From G965267335 sp965267335 (lineage in GTDB: Bacteria; Bacteroidota; Bacteroidia; Cytophagales; JAAEPT01): a DNA stretch of 64,000 nt. The stretch's first letter is position 1, and the number at the start of each line of letters is the position of its first letter. A program made the translations under genes and the position numbers. Location of the stretch: assembly GCA_965267335.1 (NCBI GenBank), contig OZ253953.1, positions 3,782,001-3,846,000 of the forward strand. Reading direction: 5' to 3'. The notes under the pieces are model-generated. The model was not told the DNA's origin. It worked only from the letters and a program-made list of their open reading frames with translations, and made no database searches. This document shows positions 30,153 to 39,846 of the stretch, piece after piece.

Positions 30153-32963
30153 CTACCTCTCATTGAGTGTTTTTGCTGCTTCTTTCTTTATCTCCTCCAT
30201 ATCCAGGCTTTCCTTTCCGGCATCGGGCACTACTCTAAGTACCATCCCTGGACGAAGTATGTAATTCGGAAGCTTGTTGAGTTTTCTCAATTGCTCAAAC
30301 TCCATATTAAAGTCATTGCAGACCGTGTAGAAAGTATCGCCTTCCTTCACAACATATCTTGTTTCCCCTCCAAGTTCGATGATTTCACCCTTCTGATGCG
30401 AGATTGTAATGCCATGATCTGCAAATACTCCACGATTATCAAATGGTGTTGTTTCTCTGATTGCATCTGCTTTTACTTTCAACCTTTGTCCGATCCTAAG
30501 GTTATTGGAGCGCAATCCATTGATGGTTTTCAAGTCATCAACACTGATTCCAAAAATTTTGCCAATAGAAAACAAGGTATTTCTGGGAAGCACGGTGTAG
30601 TAACCACTTCCATCATCCTTACCATATACAACCCCCTGATTGTAGGCCGCATCAGATGGTGTACCTACCTCATTTGGTTTAAATGGATTATGGACTGGTC
30701 GAGTCATGTAATTCGCGCCTGATTCACTACCTGAAAATCCTGAAAGAGAAGGCCTTCCTGCATGCGCCAAAGTAACCGGTGATATCTTATCATCTTCAGG
30801 CCCCCTTCTAACGAAAATAGCCTGATGTGCCTGTAAGTTTCCATCCTGTAAGTCATTAAATTCTTTAACATCTTCCACAGACATATTGAACATCTTGGCA
30901 ATATCATGGATGGTATTATTGGGCTGAACCACATAAGCCATCTTTTGAGTGTTATAATCTACCCGCTCACCTGAAAGCTGGAATTCCACACGCCTGTTGA
31001 GCTGCCTACCCGTAGGGTTAGCATTGGAAGCAATTGGCGCTCCTTCTCCCTGAGCGTAAATTACAAATGCACTTTCGGGAACCCCTTTATTCATGAGGTA
31101 GCTCATTGCTGCATCAGCTCGTCTCTTCGACAGTGAGTTATTATAGCTATTACTTCCACGGCTATCGGTATGGGCTTTGACTTCAATACTTATATTGGGG
31201 TTTTTCTTGTAATACGAAGCCAAGTCATTTAAAATCTTTCTTGCCTCTCTTCGAATTTTATCCTTGTCGAAATCGAAATAGATGTTATCAAATAGTTGAC
31301 GTCCTCCTGAAAATGGTTTTTCTCTATCAATAATTTCATCTTTAGTATCAGGGGATTCAGAGGAAGCAGTCAATTCGAGGTCTTCAACACCGTACTTTTC
31401 CATCGTCAATCTCGGGTCCTCTTCCTGAAGAACAACACTGTACTCCTTACTAGGATCAAGGTTGGCAAAGACAAAAACCCCATCATCATCCGTTTTGGTA
31501 TATTTCAGAATGTTGCCTTCATCATCCAGCAACATAACAACAACATCCGGTGCCGGCTCACCATTTTCATCCAAAATACGGCCACTGATGGTTATACTAT
31601 TTACTGAGTCATCCTCAATTGGTGAAATAGTTTCAATTAGAGTTTTTCGGCTTTCAATGTTGAACACAAAAATATCATCATTGCCAAGCCCACCTGACCG
31701 ATTGGATGAGAGATAACCTTTCTCCTCACCGAGAGCAAAGTAAAAATCATCACGATTGGAGTTGAAAGGCAAACCAATATTTCTGATAATATCCAGATTT
31801 TCTCCTTTCGCCATAAAAATATCCAACCCACCGAAACCCTCGTGGCCATTGGAAGCAAAGAACAGTATTCCATCCTGTGAATAGTAGTTGGGAGACATAT
31901 CAATAAACGGTGTATTAATTGGTGTCCCCATATTTTTGGCTTTGCCCCAGTTATCATTTCCATCCTTGTCTACACTAAACCAGATATCATGCATTCCCTG
32001 ACCTCCGGGTCTTTTACTGACAAAATACATGGTATCTCCCGTACCTGATAGAGAGGGTTGTGCATTCCAATAGCCTGTAGCATTAATATTTTTATTTAGT
32101 TTTTCGGGCTGCTGCCATTTGTCACCATTTTTTTTAGAAACATATATGGCGCATTCATACTCTGTTTGATCTTCATTTACTTCATCACACTTGGTATAGT
32201 AATATTTGGACATATCGCTATTAAAAACTCCAGCTCCATCATTGAGATCCCCATTTACCTGATCAAACCCGTTCTTTTTCGTATCAACTTCTTCCCAACC
32301 ATTTTCTGTTTTCTGATACCAATAATTGTCAGTATATCCACCACCCAGTTTTTCATAGGTAGGGTCCTTCTTTTTATTCATTCTGGCGGAGGTAATTACA
32401 ATAGAGGAATCATTGTCTGCGATAGCTGCTGCAAACTCCGAATAACCGGTATTTACAGGACCCTCCAAATGATGAAACACAAAATCCCGTTGTGGGCGAG
32501 CAATCTCTTCCGAAGCAAGAATACAGCCATTGTAGTGCAATAAGGCTAGATCAAAGAATTTATCGTCATCGCTCTTGGGCTCGTAAGTAGCGATAAAATA
32601 CTCAAAGCTTTCTCCAGCAGGACCATAGCGACCATTGATTTTTTGCATTAGGGCATAATAGAACTGTGCCAGGGGATATTTTTCATCACCGAGATCAACT
32701 GACTTTTTGTACATCTTCTCAGCCCGGTCATACTCAAAATAAAGTCTGTAACATTCAGCCAGTTGGTAGGTCGCATACGCGTTACCTGGATCCTTATTGA
32801 GAGCCTCCTGATAGTGTTCTGTAGCCAGATAATAGTCCTCTACCTTGAAAAACTTGTCACCAAGGGCAATATCAGAACTCGCACTTTGAGCAGATAACTT
32901 TTGGCTGGTTGTTAATAGCAGAAAACTGGATAAAAGTGCTAAAAGTAGATGCCTTTTCCTCAT
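30153..32963 (-). CDS. TPR-PD40-OmpA-LysM3 protein (PorE-like, with three LysM modules)
   Basis: The ATG at 32963 is chosen because it opens a signal peptide (KRHLLLALLSSFLLLTTSQK); the frame extends 33 codons upstream without one. The 936-residue product has TPRs (about 30-150), PD40 blades (about 200-440, e.g. FDLALLHYNG then STGDTMYF-like strands), a carboxypeptidase-regulatory-like domain (about 460-540) and an OmpA domain (about 560-665) with DNIYFDFDKDKIRREA and the peptidoglycan-binding pattern NSLSKRRADAAMSYL. Three LysM modules (about 674, 787 and 870 onward) follow. PorE-type proteins link the T9SS outer-membrane ring to peptidoglycan; the extra LysM modules should strengthen that link. 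The gene stands alone, divergent from the dehydrogenase gene. Confidence 0.9.
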   Translation of the reverse strand: MRKRHLLLALLSSFLLLTTSQKLSAQSASSDIALGDKFFKVEDYYLATEHYQEALNKDPGNAYATYQLAECYRLYFEYDRAEKMYKKSVDLGDEKYPLAQFYYALMQKINGRYGPAGESFEYFIATYEPKSDDDKFFDLALLHYNGCILASEEIARPQRDFVFHHLEGPVNTGYSEFAAAIADNDSSIVITSARMNKKKDPTYEKLGGGYTDNYWYQKTENGWEEVDTKKNGFDQVNGDLNDGAGVFNSDMSKYYYTKCDEVNEDQTEYECAIYVSKKNGDKWQQPEKLNKNINATGYWNAQPSLSGTGDTMYFVSKRPGGQGMHDIWFSVDKDGNDNWGKAKNMGTPINTPFIDMSPNYYSQDGILFFASNGHEGFGGLDIFMAKGENLDIIRNIGLPFNSNRDDFYFALGEEKGYLSSNRSGGLGNDDIFVFNIESRKTLIETISPIEDDSVNSITISGRILDENGEPAPDVVVMLLDDEGNILKYTKTDDDGVFVFANLDPSKEYSVVLQEEDPRLTMEKYGVEDLELTASSESPDTKDEIIDREKPFSGGRQLFDNIYFDFDKDKIRREARKILNDLASYYKKNPNISIEVKAHTDSRGSNSYNNSLSKRRADAAMSYLMNKGVPESAFVIYAQGEGAPIASNANPTGRQLNRRVEFQLSGERVDYNTQKMAYVVQPNNTIHDIAKMFNMSVEDVKEFNDLQDGNLQAHQAIFVRRGPEDDKISPVTLAHAGRPSLSGFSGSESGANYMTRPVHNPFKPNEVGTPSDAAYNQGVVYGKDDGSGYYTVLPRNTLFSIGKIFGISVDDLKTINGLRSNNLRIGQRLKVKADAIRETTPFDNRGVFADHGITISHQKGEIIELGGETRYVVKEGDTFYTVCNDFNMEFEQLRKLNKLPNYILRPGMVLRVVPDAGKESLDMEEIKKEAAKTLNER

Positions 32964-32997
32964 AGAATGTACGTCAGTATACTTAAAAAACTTACGT

Positions 32998-33017
32998 GTA
33001 TCTTTGTTCAAAGATAC
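32998..33017. promoter_or_regulatory. Perfect palindrome holding two divergent TATCTTTG boxes
   Basis: GTATCTTTG at 32998-33006 and its exact reverse complement at 33009-33017 flank a TT spacer. Each arm contains a perfect TAnnTTTG -7 box, one reading toward the dehydrogenase gene (start 33097) and one toward the PorE-like gene (start 32963). The boxes lie about 90 and 45 bases from their starts. It could be a superimposed divergent promoter, or an operator that blocks both. Confidence 0.5.
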
Positions 33018-33096
33018 GAATTTTTTGAAATCAAACGGTATCCGGTGAGAATTGACATACATTTAACGAAATAATCTGCCAAATATTCTGATCAAT

Positions 33097-34053
33097 ATGA
33101 GTAAAAAGTTAGAGATAGTAGTACTAGACGCCAATACCCTGGGCCGAAGTCAAAACATTCTGAATCCCGTAAAATCTCTTGGGGAACTGACTGTATATGA
33201 AGAAACTAAAGAAAATCAGGTTCAAGAAAGAGTAAAAACTGCAGATGTAATATTGACCAATAAAGTCCCCATTAATGAATCCACAATGGGAAATAATAAT
33301 CAAGTAAAATTTATTGGTGTACTTGCAACAGGAATGAATAATATTGACTTCGAATATACAAGAAGACAAAATATTCATGTTGCCAATGTGGCTGACTATT
33401 CTACCCATTCGGTAGCTCAACACACTTTCTCTATGATACTCGAGTTAGTCAGTAAAATTAGTTGGTATGACAACTTTGTTAAATCCGGTGAATATTCAAA
33501 GAAGCCACAGTTCACTCATATAGAATCTGATTTTTTTGAGTTGAATAATAAAACCATAGGTATTATTGGACTGGGAAATATCGGGAAGCAAGTCGCGAAA
33601 ATCGCTAGTTCCTTTGGAATGAAAGTTGTTTACTACTCGACCAGCGGACAAAACAACAATGAAGATTATGAAAGAACCTCACTGGAAACCCTCCTCTCAC
33701 AATCTGATTTTGTATCAATTCACGCCCCACTTAATGACAATACGATGAATCTTATTGGGGAAAAGCAACTGGCGGCCATGAAAAAAAGCGCTATCTTGAT
33801 AAATGTTGGCAGAGGTGGGATAGTCAAAGAAGATGCTCTTGCTTCAGCAATAGATAATAGTATTATAGCTGGCGCCTGCCTGGATGTATTCTCCGATGAA
33901 CCTTTGCCGAAAGAAAGTGTTTTACTTAAAGTAAAGGACAAGAACAAACTCATACTGACTCCTCATATTGCATGGGCAAGTATTGAAGCCAGAAATAAAC
34001 TCATTGAAAAAACCGTTTCAAATATTAAAGACCATTTTGATTTAGCCTCATGA
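33097..34053 (+). CDS. D-2-hydroxyacid dehydrogenase, NAD-dependent
   Basis: The protein has 318 residues, normal for the family. The dinucleotide-binding GLGNIG motif is at residues 158-163. The catalytic triad is present: Arg239 in NVGRGG, Glu268 in FSDEPL and His290 in TPHIAW. It oxidises a D-2-hydroxyacid or reduces the 2-keto acid; glycerate/hydroxypyruvate-type substrates are common for close relatives, but the substrate cannot be read here. It is the first gene of a plus-strand run and overlaps the TraB/GumN gene by 4 bases (ATGA). Confidence 0.92.
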   Translation: MSKKLEIVVLDANTLGRSQNILNPVKSLGELTVYEETKENQVQERVKTADVILTNKVPINESTMGNNNQVKFIGVLATGMNNIDFEYTRRQNIHVANVADYSTHSVAQHTFSMILELVSKISWYDNFVKSGEYSKKPQFTHIESDFFELNNKTIGIIGLGNIGKQVAKIASSFGMKVVYYSTSGQNNNEDYERTSLETLLSQSDFVSIHAPLNDNTMNLIGEKQLAAMKKSAILINVGRGGIVKEDALASAIDNSIIAGACLDVFSDEPLPKESVLLKVKDKNKLILTPHIAWASIEARNKLIEKTVSNIKDHFDLAS

Positions 34054-34961
34054 AGAGAATTACCCTACTCATAATTGTACTCCTATCATTCCTTAACCTA
34101 TCCGGGTTTTCACAAAATTCCTTGCTCTGGGAAATCACCGGCAATGGTATTAAAAAACCTTCCTACTTATATGGAACATTTCATGTACGTGACAAAAGAG
34201 TATTTCAATTTGATAAAATTGTTTATAAAAAACTGAAGAAATGCGATGTAGTCACCGGAGAACTGGATATGGATATGGGTAAAATGATGATGTCCCTTTT
34301 CACCAACATCAATCAACTTTTTCTACCCAGAGGCACAAAACTTAAAGATTTATACGAAGATAGCACCGACTATAATCTGGTAAATTCCTGTCTGACAGAA
34401 AAACTGGGCTTTATGGCATCTCTGGCAGATAGTATGCAGCCAATTCTTACGGCCATGATGATGAGCGAAGGTGAAGGTGAATTTAGTAGTGACTATCAGT
34501 ATGTGCTTGATGATCATTTTCAGAGAGTCGGAAAAATGAAAGGAAAAGAAGTTAAAGGTCTGGAAACAATGGAAGAGCAACTCGATGCACTGAGTGGAAT
34601 TGATATAAATGAACAAGCGGAGATGCTATTGCAAACGTGTACAGACACATCCTCAGACAATGTATTCGGAGCAAATAATATGATAGCAATTTACTGCAAC
34701 CAGGACATTAACGCCATGGACAGCTTGATAAACAAAGCCAGTGGTGATGATTTTAGTGAAAAACTTCTATACAGGCGCAACAAAAATATGGCCAACAGAA
34801 TTCATGACATTATTCAAAAAAAACCAGCCTTCAACACGTTTGGAGCTGCGCACCTAAGTGGTGAATATGGCGTCATAAATCTGTTGCGTAAAAAAGGTTA
34901 TCAAGTCGAGCCCGTTTACTTTAGGTTCGATATAAAGAATAAACCTATAGACACAGAATAG
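34050..34961 (+). CDS. TraB/GumN family exported protein
   Basis: The protein has 303 residues with a signal peptide (ITLLIIVLLSFLNLSGFS). The two family marks are present: YLYGTFHV near residue 40 and the C-terminal FGAAHLSGEYGVINLLRKKGY-type GxxHLxGxxG motif. Family members are erythromycin-esterase/Tiki-like metalloprotease relatives with poorly known substrates, acting at the cell envelope. Its ATG overlaps the dehydrogenase stop by 4 bases, so the two are translationally coupled. Confidence 0.88.
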   Translation: MKRITLLIIVLLSFLNLSGFSQNSLLWEITGNGIKKPSYLYGTFHVRDKRVFQFDKIVYKKLKKCDVVTGELDMDMGKMMMSLFTNINQLFLPRGTKLKDLYEDSTDYNLVNSCLTEKLGFMASLADSMQPILTAMMMSEGEGEFSSDYQYVLDDHFQRVGKMKGKEVKGLETMEEQLDALSGIDINEQAEMLLQTCTDTSSDNVFGANNMIAIYCNQDINAMDSLINKASGDDFSEKLLYRRNKNMANRIHDIIQKKPAFNTFGAAHLSGEYGVINLLRKKGYQVEPVYFRFDIKNKPIDTE

Positions 34962-34974
34962 CATCAACCATTGA

Positions 34975-36024
34975 ATGGCAAAAAAAACACTAACAATACT
35001 TCTTTTTTTTCTCTCCCGGATTGCGATTACTCAACCAGTATTGACATCTTCTAATTTTCCGGAATTACCTACCGCCATTCACTTTCATAATCAGGACACA
35101 ACAGGGATCAGTGAAGGTTCGGCCGGTTCTGGAATAGTTTGGGATTTTACTACCCTGTCCACATTGCCTGAACAATACATTGTGACTTACGAGTCTCCAA
35201 ATGGAAAACAATTCTCAAGTAACTACCCATTTTCTAATTTGTATGAAACTGACTCTTCTGAACTCACAAACACATTTTATGAAAAGAATTCCGACTCTCT
35301 AGTCATTCATGGTACCACAAACCGGGTCTCAGAAGCGATGTGGACTTATACAGAGGTCGAGAAAATATTAAAATTTCCCTTTTCGTTTCAAGAGAGCTAC
35401 ACCGACACATTCTATGGTCAAAAATCTCATGCTGATTTTGTGCACTCTGGTGAACCTGCTTTTCGGAATGGCTCGGTTTCTGTTGAATATGATGGGTATG
35501 GCACTTTAATGCTACCTGGAATGAGTTACAATAATGCAATGCGTATTAAAAGAACAGAAACCTATCATGACTCGGTTTGCATAGTATGCTCAATAGATGC
35601 TTACCGGATCGATGATGTTATAAAAACTACATTTGAATGGTATGTTGATACTATTTCTCATCCTTTGCTCAGAATTCAGTACACAGACCTTTTAATTAAT
35701 TCAACAACTCAAGATTATGATACTACTGTTGTTGTTTATGAAGACCAGGCACAAACCATTACATCGAAACCAGAACCTTTAAGCAGTCAGGTTTCTATCT
35801 TCTATGACAACGTACAGAAAGAACTAAAATTAAAGGAGGCCACAATCAATGATATTAAGTCACTGAAGGTGGTAAATTTGCAAGGTTTAGAATTTTATCC
35901 TGAATTCCGACAGGGAAGCGAATGGGTCTACGCAAATTTGCAGGAAATAACTCCCGGGCTTTATTTAGTGTTTATTCAGTTAGATTCCGGACAAGTTGTT
36001 CAGAAAAAAATAGTCGTTCTGTGA
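34975..36024 (+). CDS. Exported protein with a type-A T9SS sorting domain
   Basis: The protein has 349 residues with a signal peptide (KKTLTILLFFLSRIAITQ). The body is beta-rich and I do not recognise it as a named enzyme family. The last ~75 residues show the type-A layout: VSIFYDNVQKELKL, then IKSLKVVNLQG, LQEITPGLYLVFIQL and a basic end QKKIVVL. It is probably secreted to the cell surface. It starts 13 bases after the TraB/GumN gene. Its TGA stop overlaps the GTG start of the next gene (GTGA). Confidence 0.75.
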   Translation: MAKKTLTILLFFLSRIAITQPVLTSSNFPELPTAIHFHNQDTTGISEGSAGSGIVWDFTTLSTLPEQYIVTYESPNGKQFSSNYPFSNLYETDSSELTNTFYEKNSDSLVIHGTTNRVSEAMWTYTEVEKILKFPFSFQESYTDTFYGQKSHADFVHSGEPAFRNGSVSVEYDGYGTLMLPGMSYNNAMRIKRTETYHDSVCIVCSIDAYRIDDVIKTTFEWYVDTISHPLLRIQYTDLLINSTTQDYDTTVVVYEDQAQTITSKPEPLSSQVSIFYDNVQKELKLKEATINDIKSLKVVNLQGLEFYPEFRQGSEWVYANLQEITPGLYLVFIQLDSGQVVQKKIVVL

Positions 36025-37010
36025 AAACTGCCTTATTGATCTGCTTCTCAATAGTAACTCAGTACTCGCTCTGCTGTGATGACTGCCTATCTTTCGTCAC
36101 CACAACAAACGACTCTACCAGTAACGTCTCATTAGGTTATCGGCAACGTAGTTTCAATGGCTATCAAAGCCTCGGACATCGACATCACCTTTTTCTTACA
36201 AAATCCGGATATAACAATCTTAAAACCACACACCATCCTGCCGGTTTTCTGGTGATCGATCCATCGGAAAAGGATTATGAATTATCACAGACGTGGATGC
36301 TGTCTGGGAACTATTTCATCACCAAAAATACTGCTCTTAGTATTACTATTCCCTATCAAAAGCTCACGGTATATTATAATCAAGCCACAGATTTAACTAA
36401 ACCTTTATCCGACACCACTTTTGAGTATTCAGGAATTGGTGACGTAAATATAGGAGTGCAATGGGGAAGGTTACAGACCAAAAGAGATTTGAAATATCGT
36501 TTTATCAAAGGTTTCACGGCAAAACTTCCAACAGGCAAATTCAGGTATACCGAGAACGGAGTTGACCAATCTCCGGTAATTTTGGAACAAACCGGTACGG
36601 GGTCCTTGGATCTGAATTTCAGAGCAAGCTATGACATCCTTTGGAAAGAAAAGTTTTTGGTAAAGGGTTTACTGAGCTATAAAATATCCACTAACAAAGA
36701 GAGTAATTTCCGCTACGGCAATCGGCTACTAGGGGTATTCGATTTTGGTTATTTATGTCGACTCAACTCCTTATCTCTACAAATTCGTTCAGGTATGGCA
36801 TATGAAAACTACCAAGCTGATTTTTTTAACAGTCTGGAACAAGAAAACACAGCGGGAAAGATTCTATATTCTAACCTATCATTAATTGCTACCTACAAAA
36901 CGAAAACAAGTTTCGAATTTCAAGGATATTTTCCTGTTGCTCAGAAAACTTTTGATGCGGCAATAGGCACTGCCGGTGTACTTCAAATGCGTCTCAGCTA
37001 CTTTATTTAG
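36021..37010 (+). CDS. Predicted outer-membrane beta-barrel protein, GTG start
   Basis: An upstream ATG at 35922 lies within the preceding gene and gives a basic, unlikely N-terminus. The GTG at 36021 overlaps the previous stop as GTGA and opens a plausible leader (KTALLICFSIVTQYSLCC). The 329-residue product has alternating amphipathic strands and ends in RLSYFI, an aromatic C-terminus typical of outer-membrane barrels. The layout resembles the MetA-pathway/transporter-like barrel proteins. Substrate and role are unknown. The mature N-terminus has two close cysteine pairs (CCDDC). Confidence 0.65.
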   Translation: MKTALLICFSIVTQYSLCCDDCLSFVTTTNDSTSNVSLGYRQRSFNGYQSLGHRHHLFLTKSGYNNLKTTHHPAGFLVIDPSEKDYELSQTWMLSGNYFITKNTALSITIPYQKLTVYYNQATDLTKPLSDTTFEYSGIGDVNIGVQWGRLQTKRDLKYRFIKGFTAKLPTGKFRYTENGVDQSPVILEQTGTGSLDLNFRASYDILWKEKFLVKGLLSYKISTNKESNFRYGNRLLGVFDFGYLCRLNSLSLQIRSGMAYENYQADFFNSLEQENTAGKILYSNLSLIATYKTKTSFEFQGYFPVAQKTFDAAIGTAGVLQMRLSYFI

Positions 37011-37077
37011 GCTTAACCTTCCCTTAACATATAATTTCTGTTACCTTTACATCTCCTTACACAAAGAGACCAGAAAC

Positions 37078-39762
37078 ATGCGAAAAACTTTACTTGCAAT
37101 GCAGTTGCTGCTATGCACAACTATTGCCTTTCCCCAAATTGTTATTGATGATTTTAATGATGGAGATATAGATGGCTGGTTTGAAGGCTCATCTAAATAC
37201 GATATATCATACCAGGACTCATCCCTGCGTGTAGACGTTACTGGCGTCTATGGCTGGCGAGTATTCGGAAAGAACTTCACCAAAATTGATATGTCCAACT
37301 TCACTACCATTTCAGTTAAAATCATGATTCCCGACACGGCTGATCAGGTAGTTTTGAGGCTCGATCTATCCGACAACAATGGCTTAATTGGTAACCGGTA
37401 TGGCTTTAATTTTTTACCTATTCGAGATGGACAATTCCATGAATACATACTAGACTACAACAATAAACTCTATCAGGGCTGGAATAGTGAAGGTAACCCT
37501 GAAATTGATACTCTGGACCCGACAAACATTGTTAAAGCCGAATTTTTCACCATGCCTGGTGCGACTCAGTCCAGCGCATGGAGCGGAGTTATGTTTATTG
37601 ATGACATCGTATTGTTAGGAGCCCAGGACCCAAAAATTATCAGGAAGGAAGAAGCCTGGAGTCACTGGAATGAAAACACGCCCGCTTCAAACTGGAATGA
37701 TACAACATTCGTTGATACCTGGCCCCAAATAACAACCGAAGCTGGGTATGGTGATGGTGATGAACAAACAACTCTTGGATTCGGAACAGACTCTTCAAAC
37801 AGATACATCACTCAATATTTCAGAAAAGACTTTAACATTACTGATACTACTGCTTATTCCAACCTGATCCTCAATTTAAAAGCAGATGATGGTGCTATTG
37901 CTTATCTCAATGGCAACGAAATTGTCCGAAAAAATATGCCAGTCGGGGCAGTTGATAGTAGCACCCTCGCAAGCACTGATATAACCGATAGCCTGACTGA
38001 AAATAGTTTTGAAAGATATATTCTTCCAATATCAAGTCTCTTCATAGGTAAAAACACAGTAGCCGTTGAAGTTCATCAGGCCGATAATACCAACGAGGAC
38101 ATGAGCTTTGAGTTATACCTCAGTGCGACACCTCATGAAACCGGTGTCATAAGAGGCCCCTACCTACAATCTTCTACCGACACGAGTATCATTGTGAGAT
38201 GGAGAACATTGGAAGAGACGAATGGTTTAGTCAGGTTTGGAACCTCCTTGAATAACCAAACCACTTTGGTGACTGATAGCATCTCTCAGGAAGATCATGA
38301 AATATTGATAACAGGCCTCTCCCCCGGCACTAAGTATTTTTATTCACTTGGAACACTTGCTGATGACACACTGGCTGGAGGAGATGATTCTTATTACTTC
38401 AAGACTCATCCAACTCCAGGATCCGATGAGCCGTTCAGCATCTGGGTTACCGGTGATGCTGGTCGTGACAATGGAACCCAAAGAGAAATGCGTGATGCAT
38501 ACTATCAATACAAAAATGGTGAACGCACTGATATATGGTTGCTACTAGGAGATAATGCTTATGAAGAGGGAACCGAAGAAGAATATCAGGCAGCAATGTT
38601 TGAAAAGATGTTTGAGGAAATTCTGAAACAGACAAACCTATACCCTGCCCCTGGAAACCACGACCTGAGAAATTATGATGACCCTATCAATGAGGCTCCA
38701 TATTTTGATATATTTTCATTACCAATGAATGGTGAAGCTGGAGGTACTCCTTCGGGAACCGAGGCTTATTATTCATTTGATTACGGCAATACCCACTTCA
38801 TCTCTCTCGATTCATACAGCACGGAAAGAGACTCAACCGGTGCGATGGCCAATTGGTTGAAAAATGATATCGCAAACACCGACAAGAAATGGAAAATAGC
38901 CTATTGGCATCATCCTCCTTACTCCAAAGGATCGCATGACTCCGATGATACCTCACCCGATGAAAGTGGCGGGCGACTCATTGATATGAGAGAGCAAATC
39001 GTACCGCTACTGGAAAATGATGGTGTGGACCTGGTACTAACAGGACACAGCCATAACTATGAACGCTCTTTCCTTGTAAATGGTCATTATGGTTTTTCAA
39101 ATACCCTGCTTGATGAACCACACTTTGTCACCCATAATGGAGATGCGAGAAATAGTGGCAAACTGGATGAGGGCGAAGAATATTACAAAAACCCTACGGA
39201 TGCTTCCTTGCCAAATAAAGGTACCGTCTATGCAGTGCTTGGTTGTTCGGGACTCACAACTTCTGATCCAGCCTGGGCTGATGATGCACATAATTTGTTA
39301 ACCACAACATTCTTTAAATACTCATCAAGTGATTTTATTGGGTCTATGGCCATAGATATCGATGATGACACACTTCATGCCAAATTCATTGATAATGAGG
39401 GTAACATTCAGGACTACTTTTCGCTCGTGAAAGATGAATCCAAAAACATGAGCCTTGTCACCGGGGTAGTAGCTGATGTAGAAGAAGCTGTAGAAAGCAA
39501 AAACATACTTAAAACCATCCCTAACCCTCATGACAATTCAGTACGTATTGAGTACAACCTGGAGCACTCCAGAGATGTCACCTTACAAGTAGTTGATATG
39601 AGTGGAAAGATTGTCGCTACGCTGATTGACCATAGGAAGCAGGCAGCAGGAGATTACAATTACGACTTTAATTCTACGGATGCCGGATTGAGTTCAGGAG
39701 GGTATCTGGTCAGACTTCAAACGGATAAAGAAGTATTCATTAAGAGGATTTTGAAGTATTAA
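37078..39762 (+). CDS. Secreted purple-acid-phosphatase-like metallophosphoesterase with type-A T9SS domain
   Basis: The start is the ATG at 37078, which opens the signal peptide (KTLLAMQLLLCTTIAFPQ). The 894-residue order is: a CBM11-like jelly-roll (IDDFNDGDIDGWFEG, about 20-190), a second galactose-binding-like domain (about 200-355), a fibronectin-III-like domain (about 360-445), a calcineurin-like phosphoesterase (about 450-700) and a type-A sorting domain (last ~80, starting IPNPHDNSVRIEY). Metal-binding motifs are complete: Asp460 (GDAG), Asp492 (GDN), Asn527-His528-Asp529 (GNHD), His611-612 and His657/His659 (GHSHNYE). It probably releases phosphate from organic esters outside the cell. 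A 67-base gap separates it from the barrel gene. Confidence 0.9.
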   Translation: MRKTLLAMQLLLCTTIAFPQIVIDDFNDGDIDGWFEGSSKYDISYQDSSLRVDVTGVYGWRVFGKNFTKIDMSNFTTISVKIMIPDTADQVVLRLDLSDNNGLIGNRYGFNFLPIRDGQFHEYILDYNNKLYQGWNSEGNPEIDTLDPTNIVKAEFFTMPGATQSSAWSGVMFIDDIVLLGAQDPKIIRKEEAWSHWNENTPASNWNDTTFVDTWPQITTEAGYGDGDEQTTLGFGTDSSNRYITQYFRKDFNITDTTAYSNLILNLKADDGAIAYLNGNEIVRKNMPVGAVDSSTLASTDITDSLTENSFERYILPISSLFIGKNTVAVEVHQADNTNEDMSFELYLSATPHETGVIRGPYLQSSTDTSIIVRWRTLEETNGLVRFGTSLNNQTTLVTDSISQEDHEILITGLSPGTKYFYSLGTLADDTLAGGDDSYYFKTHPTPGSDEPFSIWVTGDAGRDNGTQREMRDAYYQYKNGERTDIWLLLGDNAYEEGTEEEYQAAMFEKMFEEILKQTNLYPAPGNHDLRNYDDPINEAPYFDIFSLPMNGEAGGTPSGTEAYYSFDYGNTHFISLDSYSTERDSTGAMANWLKNDIANTDKKWKIAYWHHPPYSKGSHDSDDTSPDESGGRLIDMREQIVPLLENDGVDLVLTGHSHNYERSFLVNGHYGFSNTLLDEPHFVTHNGDARNSGKLDEGEEYYKNPTDASLPNKGTVYAVLGCSGLTTSDPAWADDAHNLLTTTFFKYSSSDFIGSMAIDIDDDTLHAKFIDNEGNIQDYFSLVKDESKNMSLVTGVVADVEEAVESKNILKTIPNPHDNSVRIEYNLEHSRDVTLQVVDMSGKIVATLIDHRKQAAGDYNYDFNSTDAGLSSGGYLVRLQTDKEVFIKRILKY

Positions 39763-39773
39763 GTATCGAGTAT

Positions 39774-39846
39774 TAAGAAGTAAGACATAAGATTTCAGGG
39801 GGTGTATTGTATTTCTTACATCTTAAGTCTGATGTCTTACTTCTTA
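39774..39846. terminator. 19-bp inverted repeat between convergent genes, probable bidirectional terminator
   Basis: Arms 39774-39792 and 39828-39846 match at 18 of 19 positions around a 35-base loop. The right arm contains the stop codon of the MscS-like gene. Just left of it the short unit AGTATTAAG occurs twice. Low-complexity runs of this style occur between Bacteroidota genes. Confidence 0.55.
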
